Positions 44,504 through 54,991 are shown, numbered from the stretch's first letter. The stretch is 64,000 nt of DNA from Geminicoccus harenae (GCF_019800005.1 NZ_JABGCL010000013.1:60960-124959); one strand, 5' to 3'. Notes: generated by a model not told the origin, from the sequence alone. Program-made: numbers and translations.

Positions 44504-45073
44504 ATGACTGGCCGCGTCTTGTTGATCAACACACAGCGATTTTCCGATGATCGTGGCTGGTTCGCGGAAACTTGGAACAGCTTGAGATTCTCGCAGTTGG
44601 GAACTGAAAACCGATTTGTTCAGGATAATCAGTCGTTTTCACGTCACGTGAATACGATCCGCGGTCTTCATTTCCAGGCACCACCATACGCGCAGGCAAA
44701 GTTGGTCCGAGTTGTGCGTGGGAAGATCATTGACGTGGCCGTCGACATCCGCACCGGCTCCCCAACCTATGGCCACTGGGTATCCGCAGAATTGTCTGCT
44801 GATATCGGCAATCAGCTTTTTGTTCCTGTAGGTTTTGCCCACGGCTTCTGCACGTTGGAACCCGACACCGAAGTTCTTTACAAGGTGACGGACTTCTATG
44901 ATCGCGCCTCTGATGGCGGAATCAGGTGGGATGATCCGGATGTTGCTGTGCAATGGCACCTCTCGGGTCCTCCTTGTCTCTCAGACAAGGATAGGCAACT
45001 ACCATTCTTGTCTTCTTTCATTAGCCCGTTCACCTACGACGGTGACCCAATGTGCCTTGTCGAAGTCGAGTGA
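44504..45073 (+). CDS. rfbC: dTDP-4-dehydrorhamnose 3,5-epimerase
   Basis: A 189-residue cupin-fold RmlC, ATG at 44504 after GGAG (a TTG at 44489 is in frame). RFSDDRGWFAETW, the catalytic His in TIRGLHFQ, FVPVGFAHGFCTL and the Tyr in YKVTDFYDRASDGGIRWDDPD are all present. It makes dTDP-4-keto-L-rhamnose. First gene of an rfbCBDA set and entirely of lower-GC composition. Confidence 0.96.
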   Translation: MTGRVLLINTQRFSDDRGWFAETWNSLRFSQLGTENRFVQDNQSFSRHVNTIRGLHFQAPPYAQAKLVRVVRGKIIDVAVDIRTGSPTYGHWVSAELSADIGNQLFVPVGFAHGFCTLEPDTEVLYKVTDFYDRASDGGIRWDDPDVAVQWHLSGPPCLSDKDRQLPFLSSFISPFTYDGDPMCLVEVE

Positions 45074-45097
45074 CGATCCGCTATTAGAGGTAGTGCA

Positions 45098-46159
45098 ATG
45101 CGTGTTCTTGTAACGGGCGGAGCGGGCTTCATCGGTTCGGCGGTTTGCCGATACCTTGTAGCGGACCTCGGTATCCAGGTGGTCAATGTTGATGCACTGA
45201 CCTACGCCGCGAATCTTGAATCGCTGGCCGAGATCACGGAATCCCCGCTGTACAGCTTCGAGAAGGCCGACGTCCGTGATCGAGCGGCATTGGATGCCAT
45301 ACTGGCCCGGCATGAACCGGATGCAGTAATGCATCTTGCGGCTGAAAGCCATGTGGATCGATCCATTACAGGAGCGTCCATTTTTCTCGACACGAATATC
45401 ATGGGGACAGCGACCCTCTTAGAAGCTGTTCGATCCTATCTGGACCACGGCACGGGCGCCAAGCGCGACAACTTCCGCCTCCTCCACATCTCGACCGACG
45501 AAGTGTACGGCTCGCTTGGGCCTGATGGGCTGTTTTGCGAGGATACGCCCTACGATCCCTCCTCACCCTATTCGGCAAGTAAGGCAGCATCGGACCACAT
45601 CGTCCGCGCATGGACACGAACCTACGGCCTACCCTGCATTATATCGAACTGCTCGAACAATTACGGCCCATATCATTTTCCAGAAAAGCTCATCCCACTG
45701 GTGATCCTCAACGCGCTGGAAGGAAAGCCCCTCCCGATCTACGGCGACGGCTCGAACGTGCGCGACTGGCTCTATGTCACCGACCACGCCAAGGCGCTTT
45801 TCCTCGCCCTAACTAAGGGGCGGATCGGTCACAAGTACAACATTGGCGGTCGCAACGAGCGGACAAATCTGCAGGTTGTCCAGGAGATCTGTGGCATGAT
45901 GGACCTGTTCGCTCCCAAGAAGGAGCCTTACAGCGCCTTGATTTCCTACGTTGCCGACCGGCCGGGTCATGATCATCGCTACGCCATCGATGCCACCAAG
46001 GTCGAGACGGAGTTGGGATGGCGTCCGGAAGAGTCATTCACTTCGGGAATAGAGAAGACCGTCCACTGGTACCTGAACAATGAGGACTGGTGGCGTCCGC
46101 TGCGCGACCGCGTGTACAGCGGAGAGCGCCTAGGCATTCTTAAACAGGCGGCCGCGTGA
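45098..46159 (+). CDS. rfbB: dTDP-glucose 4,6-dehydratase
   Basis: A 353-residue extended SDR with [16 protein letters not shown], the [10 protein letters not shown] active-site Thr-Asp-Glu, [12 protein letters not shown] with catalytic Tyr/Lys, and [18 protein letters not shown]. It converts dTDP-glucose to the 4-keto-6-deoxy product. Composition is mosaic: the first 340 bases and the last third have low GC3, while stretches near 45440-45510 and 45710-45805 have almost pure GC3, suggesting past gene conversion. It overlaps rfbD by 4 bases. Confidence 0.97.
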   Translation: MRVLVTGGAGFIGSAVCRYLVADLGIQVVNVDALTYAANLESLAEITESPLYSFEKADVRDRAALDAILARHEPDAVMHLAAESHVDRSITGASIFLDTNIMGTATLLEAVRSYLDHGTGAKRDNFRLLHISTDEVYGSLGPDGLFCEDTPYDPSSPYSASKAASDHIVRAWTRTYGLPCIISNCSNNYGPYHFPEKLIPLVILNALEGKPLPIYGDGSNVRDWLYVTDHAKALFLALTKGRIGHKYNIGGRNERTNLQVVQEICGMMDLFAPKKEPYSALISYVADRPGHDHRYAIDATKVETELGWRPEESFTSGIEKTVHWYLNNEDWWRPLRDRVYSGERLGILKQAAA

Positions 46160-47085
46160 TGCGCATTGCTGTAACCGGAACGAGTGGCCAGCTGGTAACT
46201 GCCCTGCTGCACGCGCAGGCGGGCAGTAGCACCACCATACTCGCTCTCGGTCGCCCTCTCCTTGACCTCACCAGGCACGAAACAATTGAGTCGACACTGA
46301 GGGCCGCGGCACCCGACGTCGTGATTTCAGCAGCCGCCTACACTGCCGTAGATCAAGCAGAAGAAGAACCCGACGCCGCCTTCGCAATCAACGCTCGCGG
46401 TGCTGGCGCGGTCGCCGAAGCCGCCGCTCAGCTTGGACTCCCCATCATCCATCTGTCCACCGACTATGTGTTCGATGGACGGAAGCCGACACCTTACCTT
46501 GAGACCGACGACACGAATCCCCTAGGAATCTACGGAGCCTCCAAGCTTCAGGGCGAACAGCTAGTTGCTGCCGCGACGCCCAATCATGCGATCATCCGAG
46601 TTGCTTGGGTCTACAGTCCGTTCAGAACAAACTTTGTGAAGACCATGCTCAGGCTAGCAGAGACTCGCCCGAGCCTCAGTGTAGTCTCCGACCAAATCGG
46701 CAGCCCGTCCTCTGCGCTCGATATCGCCGAAGCCCTCCTGAGCATATCAAAAAGGCTGGCCTCAGACGGGTCTGCGTATCTTCGAGGGGTATTCCACCTG
46801 CCATCAGCTGGCGAGGCAAGCTGGGCAGAGTTCGCCGATGCCATTTTCGAAGGCGCAGCCAAGCGCGGGCATCCGAGTTGCAAGATCAACCATATCTTGA
46901 CTAGCGACTATCCCACTTTGGCAAAGCGTCCTGCCAATTCGCGGCTAGATGGCTCCAAAATTGCTGAAGTTTACGGCGTAAGAATGCCTCACTGGTGTCA
47001 CAGTTTACAGGTATGCCTCGACACCCTGCTCGCACACTCGGCAGGCGCTCAACATCCGAACACGTCACCGGGAGATGAGCATTGA
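46156..47085 (+). CDS. rfbD: dTDP-4-dehydrorhamnose reductase
   Basis: A 309-residue RmlD with the cofactor motif [54 protein letters not shown] and [12 protein letters not shown] holding the Tyr/Lys pair. It makes dTDP-L-rhamnose with NADPH. It overlaps rfbB and rfbA, so the genes are translationally coupled. Confidence 0.96.
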   Translation: MMRIAVTGTSGQLVTALLHAQAGSSTTILALGRPLLDLTRHETIESTLRAAAPDVVISAAAYTAVDQAEEEPDAAFAINARGAGAVAEAAAQLGLPIIHLSTDYVFDGRKPTPYLETDDTNPLGIYGASKLQGEQLVAAATPNHAIIRVAWVYSPFRTNFVKTMLRLAETRPSLSVVSDQIGSPSSALDIAEALLSISKRLASDGSAYLRGVFHLPSAGEASWAEFADAIFEGAAKRGHPSCKINHILTSDYPTLAKRPANSRLDGSKIAEVYGVRMPHWCHSLQVCLDTLLAHSAGAQHPNTSPGDEH

Positions 47086-47957
47086 AAGGCATCATACTCG
47101 CAGGAGGCAGTGGCACTCGGCTGCATCCGATGACATTAGCGGCATCGAAGCAGATACTTCCCGTCTATGACAAACCAATGATCTACTATCCGCTTACGAC
47201 CCTTATGTTGGCGGGTATTCGCGACATTCTCATAATTTCCACTCCCGCAGACATGCCCGTGTTTCAGCGTCTTCTTGGCAATGGCGAGAAGTGGGGCATA
47301 TCCCTATCGTATGCTGTGCAGCCGAACCCGGATGGACTTGCCCAAGCTTACATCATTGGCGCGCCGTTTGTGGCAGGGCACTCTTCATGCTTGATTCTTG
47401 GTGACAACATTTTCTACGGGCACGGCCTGCCTGACCTTCTTTACCGTGCTACCCAAAGACCTCGAGGAGCCACTGTCTTCGGGTATCAGGTCACGGATCC
47501 AGAACGTTATGGAGTTGTTCAGTTCGACAATGACATGAAGGCAGTGTCCATTGAAGAGAAGCCCCGCGCTCCAAGATCTAACTGGGCAGTGACCGGTATC
47601 TATTTTTACGATCCCGAAGTCGTCAATATTGCCACCGACTTGAGGCCTTCTTCTCGTGGGGAGTTGGAGATTACCGACATCAACCGAGTTTATCTGGAAC
47701 GTGGAACGCTGACCGTAGAAATCATGGGACGCGGCTTCGCTTGGTTCGATACCGGCACACCTGACAGTCTACTCGAAGCCGCTGAATTTGTTCGGACCCT
47801 GGAAAAACGTCAAGGCATGAAGATCGCGTGCCCGGAGGAAATTGCATATCTTCGGGGATGGATTGATCGCGCGCAGCTTGAGACCATCGGAAAGGTTTTG
47901 GAGAAGAGCAGCTATGGCCAGTACCTGCTTTATCGCGTGGTGAACGAGGGCACATAA
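47082..47957 (+). CDS. rfbA: Glucose-1-phosphate thymidylyltransferase
   Basis: A 291-residue RmlA from the TTG at 47082 that overlaps the rfbD stop. [38 protein letters not shown] is the nucleotide-binding signature; [26 protein letters not shown] and [16 protein letters not shown] follow. It makes dTDP-glucose, so the rfbCBDA set is complete and dTDP-L-rhamnose can be made here. Confidence 0.97.
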   Translation: MKGIILAGGSGTRLHPMTLAASKQILPVYDKPMIYYPLTTLMLAGIRDILIISTPADMPVFQRLLGNGEKWGISLSYAVQPNPDGLAQAYIIGAPFVAGHSSCLILGDNIFYGHGLPDLLYRATQRPRGATVFGYQVTDPERYGVVQFDNDMKAVSIEEKPRAPRSNWAVTGIYFYDPEVVNIATDLRPSSRGELEITDINRVYLERGTLTVEIMGRGFAWFDTGTPDSLLEAAEFVRTLEKRQGMKIACPEEIAYLRGWIDRAQLETIGKVLEKSSYGQYLLYRVVNEGT

Positions 47958-48076
47958 GGCTGCGCGTGGATTAGTTCTGCCTATGGAGATCTGACCTCCG
48001 AGGCGTCCAAGAGCGACATCTGATGCCCCCCCTCACACGCGGAGGCATCCAGGCCTCATGCCTCTTCGGAGCTACG

Positions 48077-49210
48077 ATGACCCTCAAGATTACCTGTGTG
48101 CATCAGGGATATGAGCTCTACGGCTCCGATCGCAGCTTCATTCAGTGCGTCGGTATACTCCGTAAACAAGTTCCCGACGCATCCGTCACGGTAATCATTC
48201 CCTCGAATGGTCCAATTGTCGCTCCGCTTGAGGCTCTCGGATGCGACGTGCGCATTGAGCGCCTCTTCGTCTTGCGCAAGAAGGACATATGGAAGAACGT
48301 GACCCTCGGCCTTCCGGAGGCACTGCGGGCTGTTTATCGTGCCGGTCGAACAATCGCCAAATCTGACTTTGTGTACGTTAACACGGCAGTAGTGGCAGAC
48401 TACTATATCGCCGCGCGGGCCTATAGGGACCGAGTAGTCGGCCATGTTCGCGAGATTCCCGTCGGCCTGACACGGCTGCTGCTCGGCAATTTGCTGCGGT
48501 ACTCCGGGGTAGGCCTCCTGGCGAACTCGCATGCCACGGCAAAAGCCTTCTCTATCGCCGGGCCGCGTCAGATAGCAGTCGTTTATAATGGCACTCGTCC
48601 TCCTCCGCTCCGGACTCCAACTGACTACGGCGGACAACGTGCTCTACGACTGCTGCTACTCGGTCGCCTGAACGCGTGGAAAGGGCAAGATCTGCTGCTC
48701 GAGGCTTTGCAGCTGCTTCCGCCTCACGCATTAGACAAAGTGAATGTGCGGCTAGTAGGAGATGCATTCGAAGGGCAGCCCTTTGGCGAGTCGTTACGAA
48801 GAACAATCGCGCAATTGCCGTCGGGGCATCAAGTTTCCATGACTCCATTTGACGCAGATCCGACGCAACATTTCACGTGGGCTGATGTAGTGGTTGTGCC
48901 ATCCCGCGCCCCCGAGCCTTTCGGTCGAGTTGCGATCGAGGCGTTCTCCTTCTGCCGCCCGGTCATCGCAGCTGCGCATGGCGGCTTGGCCGAGGTAGTG
49001 ACTGCGGGGCACACAGGATGGCATTTCGAGCCTAACAATGCTCACTCCCTCGCCTCCGCTATCATGGATGCCTTACTAAACCCGGCTCTAGTGAAGCAAC
49101 GGGGCCTGGCAGGTCAGGAACGCTTTATGCAGCTGTTCACGTCTGAAGCAATGGAAGAGTCCTTTTGGCATGCCATCGAACCCAAGCTCCGAAAGGCTTT
49201 ACGCTCATGA
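48077..49210 (+). CDS. Glycosyltransferase family 4 (GT-B)
   Basis: A 377-residue GT-B enzyme starting MTLKITCVHQGYELYGSDRS at 48077 (GGAG five bases upstream); 18 codons of open frame before it lack family likeness. LLLLGRLNAWKGQDLLLEAL begins the C-terminal nucleotide-sugar domain, and APEPFGRVAIEAFSFCRPVIAA is the E-x7-E donor motif. It adds a sugar to the lipid-linked repeat unit at the cytoplasmic membrane face. Donor sugar unknown; dTDP-rhamnose is possible. Confidence 0.88.
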   Translation: MTLKITCVHQGYELYGSDRSFIQCVGILRKQVPDASVTVIIPSNGPIVAPLEALGCDVRIERLFVLRKKDIWKNVTLGLPEALRAVYRAGRTIAKSDFVYVNTAVVADYYIAARAYRDRVVGHVREIPVGLTRLLLGNLLRYSGVGLLANSHATAKAFSIAGPRQIAVVYNGTRPPPLRTPTDYGGQRALRLLLLGRLNAWKGQDLLLEALQLLPPHALDKVNVRLVGDAFEGQPFGESLRRTIAQLPSGHQVSMTPFDADPTQHFTWADVVVVPSRAPEPFGRVAIEAFSFCRPVIAAAHGGLAEVVTAGHTGWHFEPNNAHSLASAIMDALLNPALVKQRGLAGQERFMQLFTSEAMEESFWHAIEPKLRKALRS

Positions 49211-50238
49211 CGGCGCAGCCTAACAAGATCCCTACTGGAGCCAGCCATCGATATCCCGCACTTTCGATCGTAATCGTCACATATCAATCAAAGCATTACA
49301 TGGATCGCAATCTCAAGCCCATAACATCGGCTGACGGCGCACATGACATTGAAATAGTCGTTTGGGACAATGCCAGTACCGACGGTACCGCTGAGTTTGT
49401 ACGGGAGCGGTATCCATCGGTTCGGGTCATCGCAAGTGACGTGAACCTAGGCTATGCCAGGGCAAATAATCAAGCTCTGAAGTGGTGTCGGGGGCGAAGT
49501 GTCCTTTTCCTCAACCCAGACGCGTTCATTGGGGACATCAGCGACATTCTTGAATTGGAGCGGTTGCTTTACCAGACAGACGACCTGGCCGCCGTCGGTC
49601 CTCGCCTTGTGAACGCGGATGGTTCGCATCAGGTCGGAGACGCGGGCTGGGCAACCACCCTCTTGAGCGTCGCCGGACATGCACTCTTTCTTCATCGGGT
49701 GTGCAAATCCATCCCGAGCATATATCTCACCAATCCGAAGCTACTGGCCAGCAATTCGGTCGAGGTTGACTGGATTTGCGGAGCTTGCATGCTCGCTCGC
49801 CGCCAAGTCATCGACGAAATTGGCGGATTCGACGATCAGATTTTTATGTACGGCGAAGACGTGGAGTGGGGCGAGAGGGCACGGAAGAGAGGTTATCGTC
49901 TAAACTATGTTCCATCTATAGGGGTCCTTCACATTCAGGGAGGATCCCAGCGGCACGAGCAGCTATCCTTTTTCTCGACCAAATGGATGGATAGCCGCGC
50001 CCTCCGCCTTCAGCAGCAGGGCTCGCGGCAAGCCTTTGTCGTCTTTAAGCTACTGCTAGTCGTCGGCTTTGGCCTTCGAAGCGCAATCCACCTCCTTAGG
50101 GCAGCGGTCACTGGCCGCGCCACTGCACGGCTAAGGAGCGCCAACATGTGGCGCTACGCCATCCATGCATGGCGACTTCTGCAGGAGCCGAAATCCGCCA
50201 GCTTTGATAACTCCCCCAACCTCACGAAGAGATATTAG
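49207..50238 (+). CDS. Glycosyltransferase family 2, rhamnosyltransferase-like
   Basis: A 343-residue GT-A enzyme, ATG at 49207 overlapping the previous stop. LSIVIVTYQSKHYM, VVWDNASTDGTAEFV, the DxD-like FLNPDAFIG and GGFDDQIFMYGEDVEWGERARKRG are the family landmarks; the last resembles WbbL/RfbF rhamnosyltransferases. A C-terminal hydrophobic stretch around residue 285 may anchor it to the membrane. Probably a rhamnosyltransferase given rfbCBDA upstream. Confidence 0.87.
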   Translation: MTAQPNKIPTGASHRYPALSIVIVTYQSKHYMDRNLKPITSADGAHDIEIVVWDNASTDGTAEFVRERYPSVRVIASDVNLGYARANNQALKWCRGRSVLFLNPDAFIGDISDILELERLLYQTDDLAAVGPRLVNADGSHQVGDAGWATTLLSVAGHALFLHRVCKSIPSIYLTNPKLLASNSVEVDWICGACMLARRQVIDEIGGFDDQIFMYGEDVEWGERARKRGYRLNYVPSIGVLHIQGGSQRHEQLSFFSTKWMDSRALRLQQQGSRQAFVVFKLLLVVGFGLRSAIHLLRAAVTGRATARLRSANMWRYAIHAWRLLQEPKSASFDNSPNLTKRY

Positions 50239-50239
50239 G

Positions 50240-51409
50240 ATGGCTCCTGCTCCAACCCTGCTAGTACTAGGTATCCGGGGAATCCCCGCACAGCATGGCG
50301 GATTCGAAACATTCGCGGAGCGCTTGGCGCTATACCTCGTCTCAAAACGATGGAACGTCATAGTCTATTGCCAGAAAGACGTGGCAGCGGGTTCGCCGGA
50401 GGACGGTCGGATCACCGTCGATCAATGGCGGGGTGTGCAGCGCGTCACGATTGCAGTCGGCGAGCGGGGTTCGTTTGGAACAGTTGTTTTTGACAACCGG
50501 TCCGTCCACCACGCGGCCCGATCAGACGGCATTCCTCTCGTCCTTGGATATAATACCGCGGTCTTGACGCTCAAGCTCCGCCTTCGTAGCCGCCCGGTCA
50601 TTATGAACATGGATGGCATCGAGTGGAAACGTAGCAAGTGGAGCCGGGCCGTGCGCGCATGGTTCTGGCTCAATGAGTGGATTGGCAGCCTGGCGTCGTC
50701 GCTACTCGTGGCTGATCATCCGGAGATCGCGGAGCATCATGCCCGGCAACGGAGCAGGCGCAATATAGTTATGATTCCTTACGGGGCTGACGTAATTGAC
50801 CAGGCTCCGGTCGCACCTCTTGAGCCTCTTGGAGTTGCACCGGGCAAGTATGTCATCTCCATCTGCCGGATCGAACCGGAGAATTCCGTCCTCCCTCTCA
50901 TCAAGGCATTTTCATCCAGTAAGCGTAATATTAAGTTTTTATGTCTGGGTACACTTGACAGCGGCATTCCCTATCACCGGCAGGTTAGAGAGGCCGCGAG
51001 CGACGAGGTCATATTCCCTGGAGCAATTTATGATCACGACACCGTTCGTGCCTTGCGATTCCACGCGTCGGTGTACTGCCACGGGCATACAGTCGGGGGA
51101 ACAAATCCGTCGCTTGTCGAGGCCCTTGGTGCAGGCAATGCGATATTGGCACACAGCAATAAGTACAACCGGTGGACGGCAGGTCGCGAGCAATTTTATT
51201 TCGAGTCGGAAGAGGAATGTCGCCGCCTGTTTGATACAATCCTCCACAACGATCATGCCCTGTCGCGTGCACGCGCAGGTGCTCGTGCTCGTCATGCCGC
51301 TCACTTCATGTGGGACGGCGTTTTGACGGCCTACGAGGAGGTGCTCAGGAAGTTCCACACCGACCCCGGTGTCAGGAGTTCTGAAATCGGCGCGGCAAGG
51401 TTGACATGA
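50240..51409 (+). CDS. DUF1972-type glycosyltransferase (WchF-like rhamnosyltransferase)
   Basis: A 389-residue GT4 protein starting MAPAPTLLVLGIRGIPAQHGG at 50240. The N-terminal domain FETFAERLALYLVSKRWNVIVYCQ is DUF1972, found in WchF/Cps-type beta-1,4-rhamnosyltransferases. YVISICRIEPENSVLPLIKAF and HGHTVGGTNPSLVEALGAGNAI form the donor domain. It most likely transfers rhamnose to the second sugar of the repeat. Its ATG follows the previous stop by 1 base and its stop overlaps the beta-helix gene. Confidence 0.87.
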   Translation: MAPAPTLLVLGIRGIPAQHGGFETFAERLALYLVSKRWNVIVYCQKDVAAGSPEDGRITVDQWRGVQRVTIAVGERGSFGTVVFDNRSVHHAARSDGIPLVLGYNTAVLTLKLRLRSRPVIMNMDGIEWKRSKWSRAVRAWFWLNEWIGSLASSLLVADHPEIAEHHARQRSRRNIVMIPYGADVIDQAPVAPLEPLGVAPGKYVISICRIEPENSVLPLIKAFSSSKRNIKFLCLGTLDSGIPYHRQVREAASDEVIFPGAIYDHDTVRALRFHASVYCHGHTVGGTNPSLVEALGAGNAILAHSNKYNRWTAGREQFYFESEEECRRLFDTILHNDHALSRARAGARARHAAHFMWDGVLTAYEEVLRKFHTDPGVRSSEIGAARLT

Positions 51410-52482
51410 TTAGTAGAGGCACATTGCTTCGCGCAGGGCTGAGCCTTCCGGCTATCGCAGTAGGTAGTGCGAGAGCGATGCCCGAGGAGCAGTCGGTGCA
51501 ACCTGGTGAACGTGCTTCTGGTGAAGTGATTTCTGCCTCTGGCGTTGATGATACTGAGAGTATTCAAACTGCGATTTCCAAGACCCACGATGGGAAGAAG
51601 GGGATTATTTATCTTCCGGCAGGAAGATACTTCATCAGGAATCTTACGCTGAAAAGCGGGGTTTCGCTTCAGGGCGCCGGACGAGGCGCGACTGTATTGG
51701 AGGCGATTCCATCGGATCACCCAGCACTAATTACGATAGACCCTGGCCCTGTTCTACATGCAGGCATTTCTCGCCTTTCGCTGCGAGGAGGCGTCGATGG
51801 TGAGGCTACCAATCCGGAGCAATGGGCGGTCGCGTTCGCGGCGACGCCCGAAAGTGAAGGTAAGGCACATGGCGGCCTGTGGTGGTCCAAGATCGAGGAG
51901 GTATCTGTCATTGATTTTGACCGGGGCCTTAACTTTAGCGGTGGTCAATCCGACTACATGTTGCCTCACCAGTTCGTGACCATCAGAGACGTCAATATTC
52001 TGATGGGACATTTGTCGCCAGGCCCGCACCTCAAGCTTGAGGGTCAAGTCAATCAGTTCCTATTTCAGCAAGTTTATCTTGATGCTCGTGAGCGGTGTGG
52101 CGGATGCGCCGTACAACTCTTGCAAAGTGCCAGCGCTATCACTTCTCCCAAGCTACATCATTTTGATACAGTCACTATACAGAATGTATCGCGCGCAGTG
52201 GAAATGAAGGGTGCGCATAACGTTACCTTTACGAACTGCTGGTTCGAAAATGTCGGCGAGGGTCTGGTGGTAGAGGACGGCAGCACCGGTGTCACAATAA
52301 CAGGGTGTCGTTTTGCGAACGTTGGTGGCCTGGGCGCAGGTCTGAAGTTTGCTTCCGGAACGGTAGGACGCGCGGTTGGTAACGTGTTTGCGGGAGCCCA
52401 AACGAATCACGGAATTCATGTGGCGGACGAAGCGGCGGTGGAGAGCGAGGGAAACACTGCCATTTGGGGTGCTGCGCTTTAG
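51406..52482 (+). CDS. Exported right-handed beta-helix (pectate-lyase-like) protein
   Basis: A 358-residue protein with an N-terminal signal peptide (GTLLRAGLSLPAIAVGSARA). A Pectate_lyase_3-type start follows (DDTESIQTAISKTHDGKKGIIYLPAGRYFIRNLTLKSGVSLQGAGRGATVL), then parallel beta-helix rungs such as NVTFTNCWFENVGEGLVVEDGSTGVTITGCRF. It overlaps the preceding glycosyltransferase by 4 bases, so it is an integral part of the cluster. It may trim, lyse or bind the polymer in the periplasm. No catalytic residues can be assigned. Confidence 0.8.
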   Translation: MISRGTLLRAGLSLPAIAVGSARAMPEEQSVQPGERASGEVISASGVDDTESIQTAISKTHDGKKGIIYLPAGRYFIRNLTLKSGVSLQGAGRGATVLEAIPSDHPALITIDPGPVLHAGISRLSLRGGVDGEATNPEQWAVAFAATPESEGKAHGGLWWSKIEEVSVIDFDRGLNFSGGQSDYMLPHQFVTIRDVNILMGHLSPGPHLKLEGQVNQFLFQQVYLDARERCGGCAVQLLQSASAITSPKLHHFDTVTIQNVSRAVEMKGAHNVTFTNCWFENVGEGLVVEDGSTGVTITGCRFANVGGLGAGLKFASGTVGRAVGNVFAGAQTNHGIHVADEAAVESEGNTAIWGAAL

Positions 52483-52524
52483 CACTGCACCTCCTAGCTC
52501 AAGGCAGCGGAGAGACCTACGCAG

Positions 52525-53622
52525 ATGAGGCAGTCCCCGAAGAGCAGCGTCGGTGAAGCGTTGGCCGAAGCCGGAGGATATGCACCTGGCTTCGATGTAA
52601 TCCGGCACGTTGCGGCCTTCATGGTTCTACTGTCTCATGCCGTGCCGATCAGTTCCGGATCGAACGCTCATGAGATCGTGTTCCGTTTCAGTGGAGGCCA
52701 TGCGACGCTAGGCAAAATTGCAGTCGCCGTTTTCTTTACGTTGAGCGGCTTTCTCGTAATGCAGAGCGCAAATCGTTCTAGCACCTGGTGGCACTTCCTT
52801 TTAAAGCGGATATCTCGCGTTGTTCCGGGATTGCTGTGTGTTGTTATGATCTCGGCCTTTGTTCTAGGTCCACTTGTGTCGACTGACTCCATTTTGGGCT
52901 ACTACCGAAATCCAGCCACATGGGATTACATGCGCTTGGCGGTATTCCTTCCCGCCGATGGGGACCTGCCTGGTGTTTTTCGGACCAATCCATATCCTTC
53001 TACCGTAAATGGTTCACTTTGGACCCTTCGCTATGAGATGGCATGTTACATTCTACTGACAGGAGTGGCGTTTCTCTATCCGTTTCGGCATCTGCCACAT
53101 GTAGTTTCAGCGACTTTGGCGGCGGGAACTTGCCTCGTTCTAGCGGTTCTAGCAAACCGAGAGGCCCTTCAATTCCCGACGGTTGTCGCGGATCTCGCAC
53201 CCTTGGCGTCATTCTTCTTCATGGGAGCTGTTCTGTATTCGTTTCGGTATCAAGTGGTACTGGACCTACGTTTTGCAGCGGGGAGTTTGTTGGTTCTATT
53301 GGTTTCTCTGGGCAGCGCCAGCTTTAACTTATTGGGACCAACAGCAATTGCATATATCGTTGTTTGGATCGGCCTAAAAGTTCAGTCGCCCGTTTTCCTG
53401 AAACGCTCGGATCTTTCATATGGTATGTATCTGTATGCGTTTCCGGTTCAACAATTTATTCAACTTCATTGGTCGCCCACTTGGTACATAAACGTGCTAC
53501 TTTCGTTAGGTCCAACTCTGGCGCTTGCTTATCTGTCCTGGACATATGTTGAACGCCCGATGTTGACGCGAGCGCGTCGCTGGCTGTTACAGCCACAGCG
53601 CCTAGCTCTTACAGAAGCATAG
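52525..53622 (+). CDS. Acyltransferase 3 family membrane protein (OafA-like)
   Basis: A 365-residue protein with about 10 helices. GFDVIRHVAAFMVLLSHAVP gives the R-x10-H motif of the family, and FFTLSGFLVMQS and NGSLWTLRYEMACYILL are typical. It O-acetylates or otherwise acylates sugars of the repeat unit. It is distinct from the MBOAT/SGNH pair at 25-27.6 kb. Composition is clearly lower in GC than the chromosome. Confidence 0.92.
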   Translation: MRQSPKSSVGEALAEAGGYAPGFDVIRHVAAFMVLLSHAVPISSGSNAHEIVFRFSGGHATLGKIAVAVFFTLSGFLVMQSANRSSTWWHFLLKRISRVVPGLLCVVMISAFVLGPLVSTDSILGYYRNPATWDYMRLAVFLPADGDLPGVFRTNPYPSTVNGSLWTLRYEMACYILLTGVAFLYPFRHLPHVVSATLAAGTCLVLAVLANREALQFPTVVADLAPLASFFFMGAVLYSFRYQVVLDLRFAAGSLLVLLVSLGSASFNLLGPTAIAYIVVWIGLKVQSPVFLKRSDLSYGMYLYAFPVQQFIQLHWSPTWYINVLLSLGPTLALAYLSWTYVERPMLTRARRWLLQPQRLALTEA

Positions 53623-53719
53623 CCGGCTCATATGAACTTGCTTTGAGGAGGAAGCCCGACGGGAGTCATTGCTTGAGCACTGTTTACATCGCAGATGAGT
53701 TTGCTGGAGACCACACTCG

Positions 53720-54934
53720 ATGGCAATGACACTGGAGACGATCGTGAAGGGCGGGCTTTGCCATGGATGTGGTGCCTGTGCTTCTTCGCTCCAACCGGGG
53801 CGGATCACCATGAAGCTCAACGATAGTGGCTTCCTGAGGCCGATGCCGTCCGGGCCTCTTACCGAGAATGAAGAACACATCGTGCAGGAAGTGTGCTCTG
53901 GCGCCGAGCTCACGCATCGGACGTATGGAAGATCATATCATCCACTTTGGGGCCCCTTGGTCAGAACCCGTACGGGCTTTGCTAATGATTCGGAAGTTCG
54001 CTTTTCAGGATCCTCTGGAGGGGTTCTCTCTGCGCTTCTCATCTATCTTCTTGACCACAAGTTGGTTGATTTCGTCCTTCATGTGGCTGCCGATAGCCGT
54101 GATCCCTTTGGTAACGCTGTTCGGCCGAGCCGGAGCAGGCAGGAGGTGTTGGAGGCCGCAGGGTCTAGATATGCTCCCTCGACGACGCTGGCCGACATGG
54201 AGCAGTACCTAGCCTCGGGTGCCACCTTTGCGGTGGTTGGGAAGCCATGCGATATCGCGAGCCTCCGACGGATGGGCCAACGGGACTCGAGGGTGTTACG
54301 GCAGGTTCGCTATATGTTCTCATTCATGTGCGCGGGCGTACCGAGCAGAAACGGCACGTTGGCGGTCATCGATGAACTCGGGGCACGCGCCGATGACGTG
54401 ATAGCCTTCGCCTATCGGGGCCAAGGTTGGCCGGGCTCTGCGCGAGCGACATTGCGTGATGGCTCGGAAAGGCGGATGAGCTATCGTAACTCATGGGGCA
54501 GGATCTTAAGTCGGCATCTTCAGTTCCGGTGCAAGATCTGTCCGGATGGAACGGCTGAATTCGCCGATATCGTCTGTGGGGATGCGTGGTACGGCAAGGA
54601 TGGCTACCCGGACTTTGAGGAACGGGACGGCCGCAGTCTCATCCTGACGAGAACCAGGGAGGGAGAGGCTCTTCTTCAGGCGGCGGTCGACGCGTGTGCC
54701 ATAACGGTCACGGGGTTTGATGTTGCCGAGATAGAGAAGATTCAACCGTACCAGGCCCACAGGAAGCAGGTGGTCCTAGCTCGGGTTCTAGCGCTGCGTC
54801 TCCTTGGACGGCCTTCGCCTCGGTACCTCGGGTTGGAGCTTCTCAAGCTTTCCCGTTCCGCTGGAGTTCGGGCTCTGTTGCAAGGCTTCCTGGGCACGAT
54901 GAGGCGCGTTCTAAGGGCACAAGCTGTAGGATGA
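53720..54934 (+). CDS. F420 hydrogenase beta-subunit-like iron-sulfur protein in polysaccharide cluster
   Basis: A 404-residue member of the FrhB/FdhB_C family. N-terminal GLCHGCGACASSLQPG holds ferredoxin-like Cys residues, GSSGGVLSALLIYLLDH is the conserved loop, VGKPCDIASLRRMGQRD and FRCKICPDGTAEFADIVCGDAWYG carry further Cys. Relatives in capsule and EPS clusters usually accompany pyruvyltransferases (one lies 3 kb downstream) and are thought to be flavin/Fe-S redox enzymes acting on a sugar, but no reaction is proven. The ATG choice at 53720 rather than the Met at 53726 is uncertain. Confidence 0.85.
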   Translation: MAMTLETIVKGGLCHGCGACASSLQPGRITMKLNDSGFLRPMPSGPLTENEEHIVQEVCSGAELTHRTYGRSYHPLWGPLVRTRTGFANDSEVRFSGSSGGVLSALLIYLLDHKLVDFVLHVAADSRDPFGNAVRPSRSRQEVLEAAGSRYAPSTTLADMEQYLASGATFAVVGKPCDIASLRRMGQRDSRVLRQVRYMFSFMCAGVPSRNGTLAVIDELGARADDVIAFAYRGQGWPGSARATLRDGSERRMSYRNSWGRILSRHLQFRCKICPDGTAEFADIVCGDAWYGKDGYPDFEERDGRSLILTRTREGEALLQAAVDACAITVTGFDVAEIEKIQPYQAHRKQVVLARVLALRLLGRPSPRYLGLELLKLSRSAGVRALLQGFLGTMRRVLRAQAVG

Positions 54935-54991
54935 AGAACTGGCACTTTCCGCATCGCCCGAAGTCCCTGTTACGCGGATGGAGGAAACTCC

